Origin: a virus
Length of the DNA stretch: 20,307 bases
Strand: one strand, 5' to 3'
Virus record (IMG/VR): IMGVR_UViG_3300009488_000100
Location: 1 to 20,307 of that record
This document shows positions 17,806-20,307 of the stretch, piece by piece. A model generated the notes under the pieces. It was given only the letters and a program-made list of their open reading frames with translations. It was not told the DNA's origin and did not search any database. The position numbers and the translations under genes were made by a program. Position 1 is the stretch's first letter. Each line of letters starts with the position of its first letter.

Positions 17806-20304
17806 ATGGCAGTAAGAGCAGATCTTTTATCGACCATGAAGCCGATGCCGACCTTCACGGAGACCGAACAGGCCACCGAGAAGAACATCATCCGGCACAA
17901 CGAAGATGGCACCATCTCGGTGATCCCCAAGGGTGAGATCGCTGAGTACGCTGATGTCGATCACAACGAAGAATCACCTGAAGGCTGGAACGACAACCTG
18001 GCGGACGAGCTGTCTCCCCAGGAACGAATTGGTATCGCGGACGAGCTGATCGAATACTACGAGATCGATGAGCAGGTCCGCGAAGAACACTTCAACAGGC
18101 TGACCGATGGACTCAGGCTCATGGGCCTGACCGACGAGCCGGCTTCGGATGTGCCGTTCAAGGGAGCGGCCACCGTGCAACATCCCTTGATCGCTGAAGC
18201 GACGACGCAGTTCCAGGCGCGAGCGATCGAGGAGTTCTTCCCGCCGCAGGGCCCAGTCAAGCCCTACATCGTTGGTGAGGCGACCGAGGCGAAGGTACTT
18301 CAGGGCGAACGCTTGTCCGATTACATGAATTACCAGCTTACCGAGGCCGACGAGGAATACTTTTGGTCAACGGACCAGATGCTGTTCTATCTCCCCCTTA
18401 GCGGCTCTGCGTTCAAAAAGGTGTACATCGATCCCATCACCGGCATGACGACCAGTCGGTTTGTGACCGCTGAGGATTTCGTCGTCCCGTATCATGCACG
18501 GACCCTGGCGAATGCTCCTCGGTACTGTCACAAGTACGAGATGCCGGAGAACGATGTGTTCAGGGCCCAGGCGGCGGGATCCTTTATCGAAGATGCCAGG
18601 CTGGAGCCGACTCCGCAGATCCTGGTGGACAAGAACACCAGCTTCTCCAGGTACGACATGGAGGACGTAGCAGACGATCGCAGTCCTCAGCAGCATTACG
18701 ACGACACGATCTACACGATCCTGGAATACCACATCGATTACCACATGCCGTGGGATGAGGACGATGACATCGCTCCTCCGTACATCATCACGGTCGAATC
18801 AGAGTCTCGTGAGGTCCTGGCAGTACGCAGGAACTGGAAGCATGACGACGAGCTGCGTAAGAAGCGCATCTGGTTCACCCACTACAAGTATCTCCCCGGT
18901 CTTGGCTTCTACGGCTTTGGACTTCTTCATATCATTGGCTCACTTGCGAAGGCAGTCAGTGGCGGTATCCGTGCCCTGCTCGACAGTGCCTCGGTGGCAA
19001 ACCTACAAGGTGGTTTCAAGTCCAAGGAAGCGAAGATCGCCGGGGAGATACGTTTTACTCCTGGCGAGTGGATCGATGTCGATATGACCGCGGACGAGCT
19101 GTCGAACGCTTTCTTCAACCTGCCGGTGAAGGAGCCATCGACTGCCCTGGCCCAGTTGGTCAGCACACTCGTAGAGGAGGGCCGGCGATTCGCCACGACG
19201 ACCGAGAACATGGTTGGCGAGGCATCGAATACTGGTCCAGTGGGCACGACCCTGGCGCTGATCGAGCAAGGCTCGAAGGTGTTCAGCGGGATCCACAAGC
19301 GCATGCACGTATCGTCCAGGCAAGAGTTCAAGATGATGGCCACACTGAACTACGAGTTCATGGATGTGGAGGAATATCCCTACGAGGTCCAGGGCGAGGA
19401 GCGCACGATTCTCAAGTCCGACTTCGATGGTCGAGTGGACATCATCCCGGTCTCGGATCCGAACATCTGGTCAGCGACTCAGCGCATCGCGCAGAGTCAG
19501 GCAGTGCTGGAACTGGTCATGGCGGATCCGGAGCTGTATCCGAAGAAGCAGCGCAAGATTATTCATCGACGCATGCTGGAGGCGCTGCGGATCCCGGACC
19601 TGGACCAGGTTCTACCGGAGGACACGGACTCGGCCCTGGATCCGGTGAGCGAGAACATGAACTTCCTGGTTGGTAATCCTTCGACCGTGTATCCAAACCA
19701 GGACCACGAGTCGCATGTCGCAGTTCACATGAGTTTTGCTCAAGAGCAGGCCGCGGAGAATCCTGACCTGGTAGCGATGCTGGAGCCGGTGGTCCAGGCT
19801 CATGTCATGGAACACAAAGCCTACTTGTATCGGCAGCAGGTCGAGGCTGACCTGGGTACGCAACTCCCATACATCAACCTGGATGATCCAGCCGAGAACG
19901 AGGATCTGCCGCCTGAGCTGGAGCAACTGATCAGCCAGGCTGTGGCCAAGAAGCTCAGACCTCCGCCACCACCTGCACCGACCGCTGAAGAACAGGCCGA
20001 GCAGGATGAGCGTCAGCGCGAGGAAGACGAGCGTGACCTGGAGGTCATCGGCAAGATCGAGCGTGGTCGAGCTGAGTCAGCAGCCGGCATTGAGCGCAAG
20101 GACGAGGAGTCCACTGCCGAGCAGAAGCGCCTGGATAAAGAATCTGATGCTGAGGGGAAACGCAAAGACAAGGAATCGAGAGCCGAAGTTCGCCGCCTGG
20201 ACAAGAAAGCTCGCGCTCAGGCCACCTTTGGGAGAGGGCCAGTGAGCGCAGTACGGAGTACAACGAGGAAGAAGGCAAAGAAACGTGGCAGTCGCAAGTC
20301 CTAA
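17806..20304 (+). CDS. Portal protein, 832 aa
   Basis: The portal ring connects head and tail and is the docking site of the terminase. The central part shows the typical portal order: EHFNRLTDGLRLMGL, the PFKGAATVQHPLI-x-EA segment, YPLSGSAF-like FYLPLSGSAFKKVYID, then FTHYKYLPGLGFYGFGLLHI and the clip/stem-like MVGEASNTGPVGTTLALIEQ with KVFSGIHKRMH, which I recall from podovirus-type portals. Length is long for a portal. The last ~115 residues are an added Pro-rich and hendecad coiled-coil tail with a basic end. The start has GGAAGGAATAGACC upstream. The protein is complete; three bases remain in the window. Confidence 0.85.
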   Translation: MAVRADLLSTMKPMPTFTETEQATEKNIIRHNEDGTISVIPKGEIAEYADVDHNEESPEGWNDNLADELSPQERIGIADELIEYYEIDEQVREEHFNRLTDGLRLMGLTDEPASDVPFKGAATVQHPLIAEATTQFQARAIEEFFPPQGPVKPYIVGEATEAKVLQGERLSDYMNYQLTEADEEYFWSTDQMLFYLPLSGSAFKKVYIDPITGMTTSRFVTAEDFVVPYHARTLANAPRYCHKYEMPENDVFRAQAAGSFIEDARLEPTPQILVDKNTSFSRYDMEDVADDRSPQQHYDDTIYTILEYHIDYHMPWDEDDDIAPPYIITVESESREVLAVRRNWKHDDELRKKRIWFTHYKYLPGLGFYGFGLLHIIGSLAKAVSGGIRALLDSASVANLQGGFKSKEAKIAGEIRFTPGEWIDVDMTADELSNAFFNLPVKEPSTALAQLVSTLVEEGRRFATTTENMVGEASNTGPVGTTLALIEQGSKVFSGIHKRMHVSSRQEFKMMATLNYEFMDVEEYPYEVQGEERTILKSDFDGRVDIIPVSDPNIWSATQRIAQSQAVLELVMADPELYPKKQRKIIHRRMLEALRIPDLDQVLPEDTDSALDPVSENMNFLVGNPSTVYPNQDHESHVAVHMSFAQEQAAENPDLVAMLEPVVQAHVMEHKAYLYRQQVEADLGTQLPYINLDDPAENEDLPPELEQLISQAVAKKLRPPPPPAPTAEEQAEQDERQREEDERDLEVIGKIERGRAESAAGIERKDEESTAEQKRLDKESDAEGKRKDKESRAEVRRLDKKARAQATFGRGPVSAVRSTTRKKAKKRGSRKS
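20092..20223 (+). repeat. Four hendecad repeats in portal tail
   Basis: Four 33-bp units encode 11-residue repeats of the type K-R-x-D-K-E-S-x-A-E-x (for example KRLDKESDAEG, KRKDKESRAEV). A fifth, weaker unit precedes them. The pattern predicts a straight coiled coil near the portal C-terminus. Confidence 0.8.
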
Positions 20305-20307
20305 AGA

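Noticed and set aside
19068-19676. 202-aa Gly/His/Arg-rich plus-strand frame inside the portal gene
   Set aside because: Shadow frame of the portal with biased composition; no site or homology pattern.

Overview
The window is a 20.3-kb piece of a tailed double-stranded DNA phage or prophage (Caudoviricetes). The evidence is a terminase small subunit, a terminase large subunit, a portal protein, virion-type adhesion domains (fibronectin III, LamG) and about fifty tightly packed, often overlapping small genes. GC content is moderate (roughly 52-53 % by eye). Shine-Dalgarno sites are strong (GGAGG type), and the promoters I can propose are of sigma-70 type. Together with two twin-arginine signals and several Sec-type signals, this suggests a Gram-negative (proteobacterial) host, but the host cannot be fixed from this sequence. 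I see no integrase, CRISPR array, tRNA, insertion sequence or recognisable endolysin. The organisation fits the packaging/structural arm of a phage plus part of its early region.

Left arm (1-4025, minus strand). Genes are read leftward in three promoter-genes units. Unit C (promoter 4025-3980) makes two small proteins and stops at a UUCG-loop terminator (3648-3626). Unit B (promoter 3609-3565) makes a 153-aa unknown protein and a DUF932-like protein and stops at a second UUCG-loop terminator (1887-1864). Unit A (promoter 1764-1719) drives five genes joined by ATGA/TAATG stop-start overlaps. The last of these runs off the left edge and looks like a stand-alone Spo11/topoisomerase VI A-type protein (Tyr motif plus TOPRIM). 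The three promoters share a -35-like element, a conserved spacer motif TGCKGTCA and a start-proximal GGGTACAGT, so they look co-regulated.

Divergent switch (about 3970-4075). Promoter C overlaps a possible rightward promoter and lies next to a perfect 7-bp inverted repeat. Rightward transcription covers the rest of the window.

Right arm (4058-20304, plus strand). It starts with two small ORFs and the terminase small subunit. Next come a small membrane peptide, a secreted Gln-rich protein and a three-helix membrane protein (holin-like topology). A ~9-kb block of small genes follows: zinc-ribbon proteins, a DUF3820-like protein, charged coiled-coil proteins, two Tat-signal proteins, a fibronectin III cluster, a small HExxH protein and others. 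Then come the terminase large subunit, two tiny genes, a beta-rich putative virion protein, a LamG-domain protein and a long portal protein with a hendecad-repeat tail. The terminase subunits are thus unusually far apart (9.5 kb). Intergenic leaders with a TAGAAT box before 13676, 13916 and 16501 may be late promoters.

Most small genes have no function I can name. Their reality rests on start-stop overlaps, Shine-Dalgarno sites and protein-like composition.
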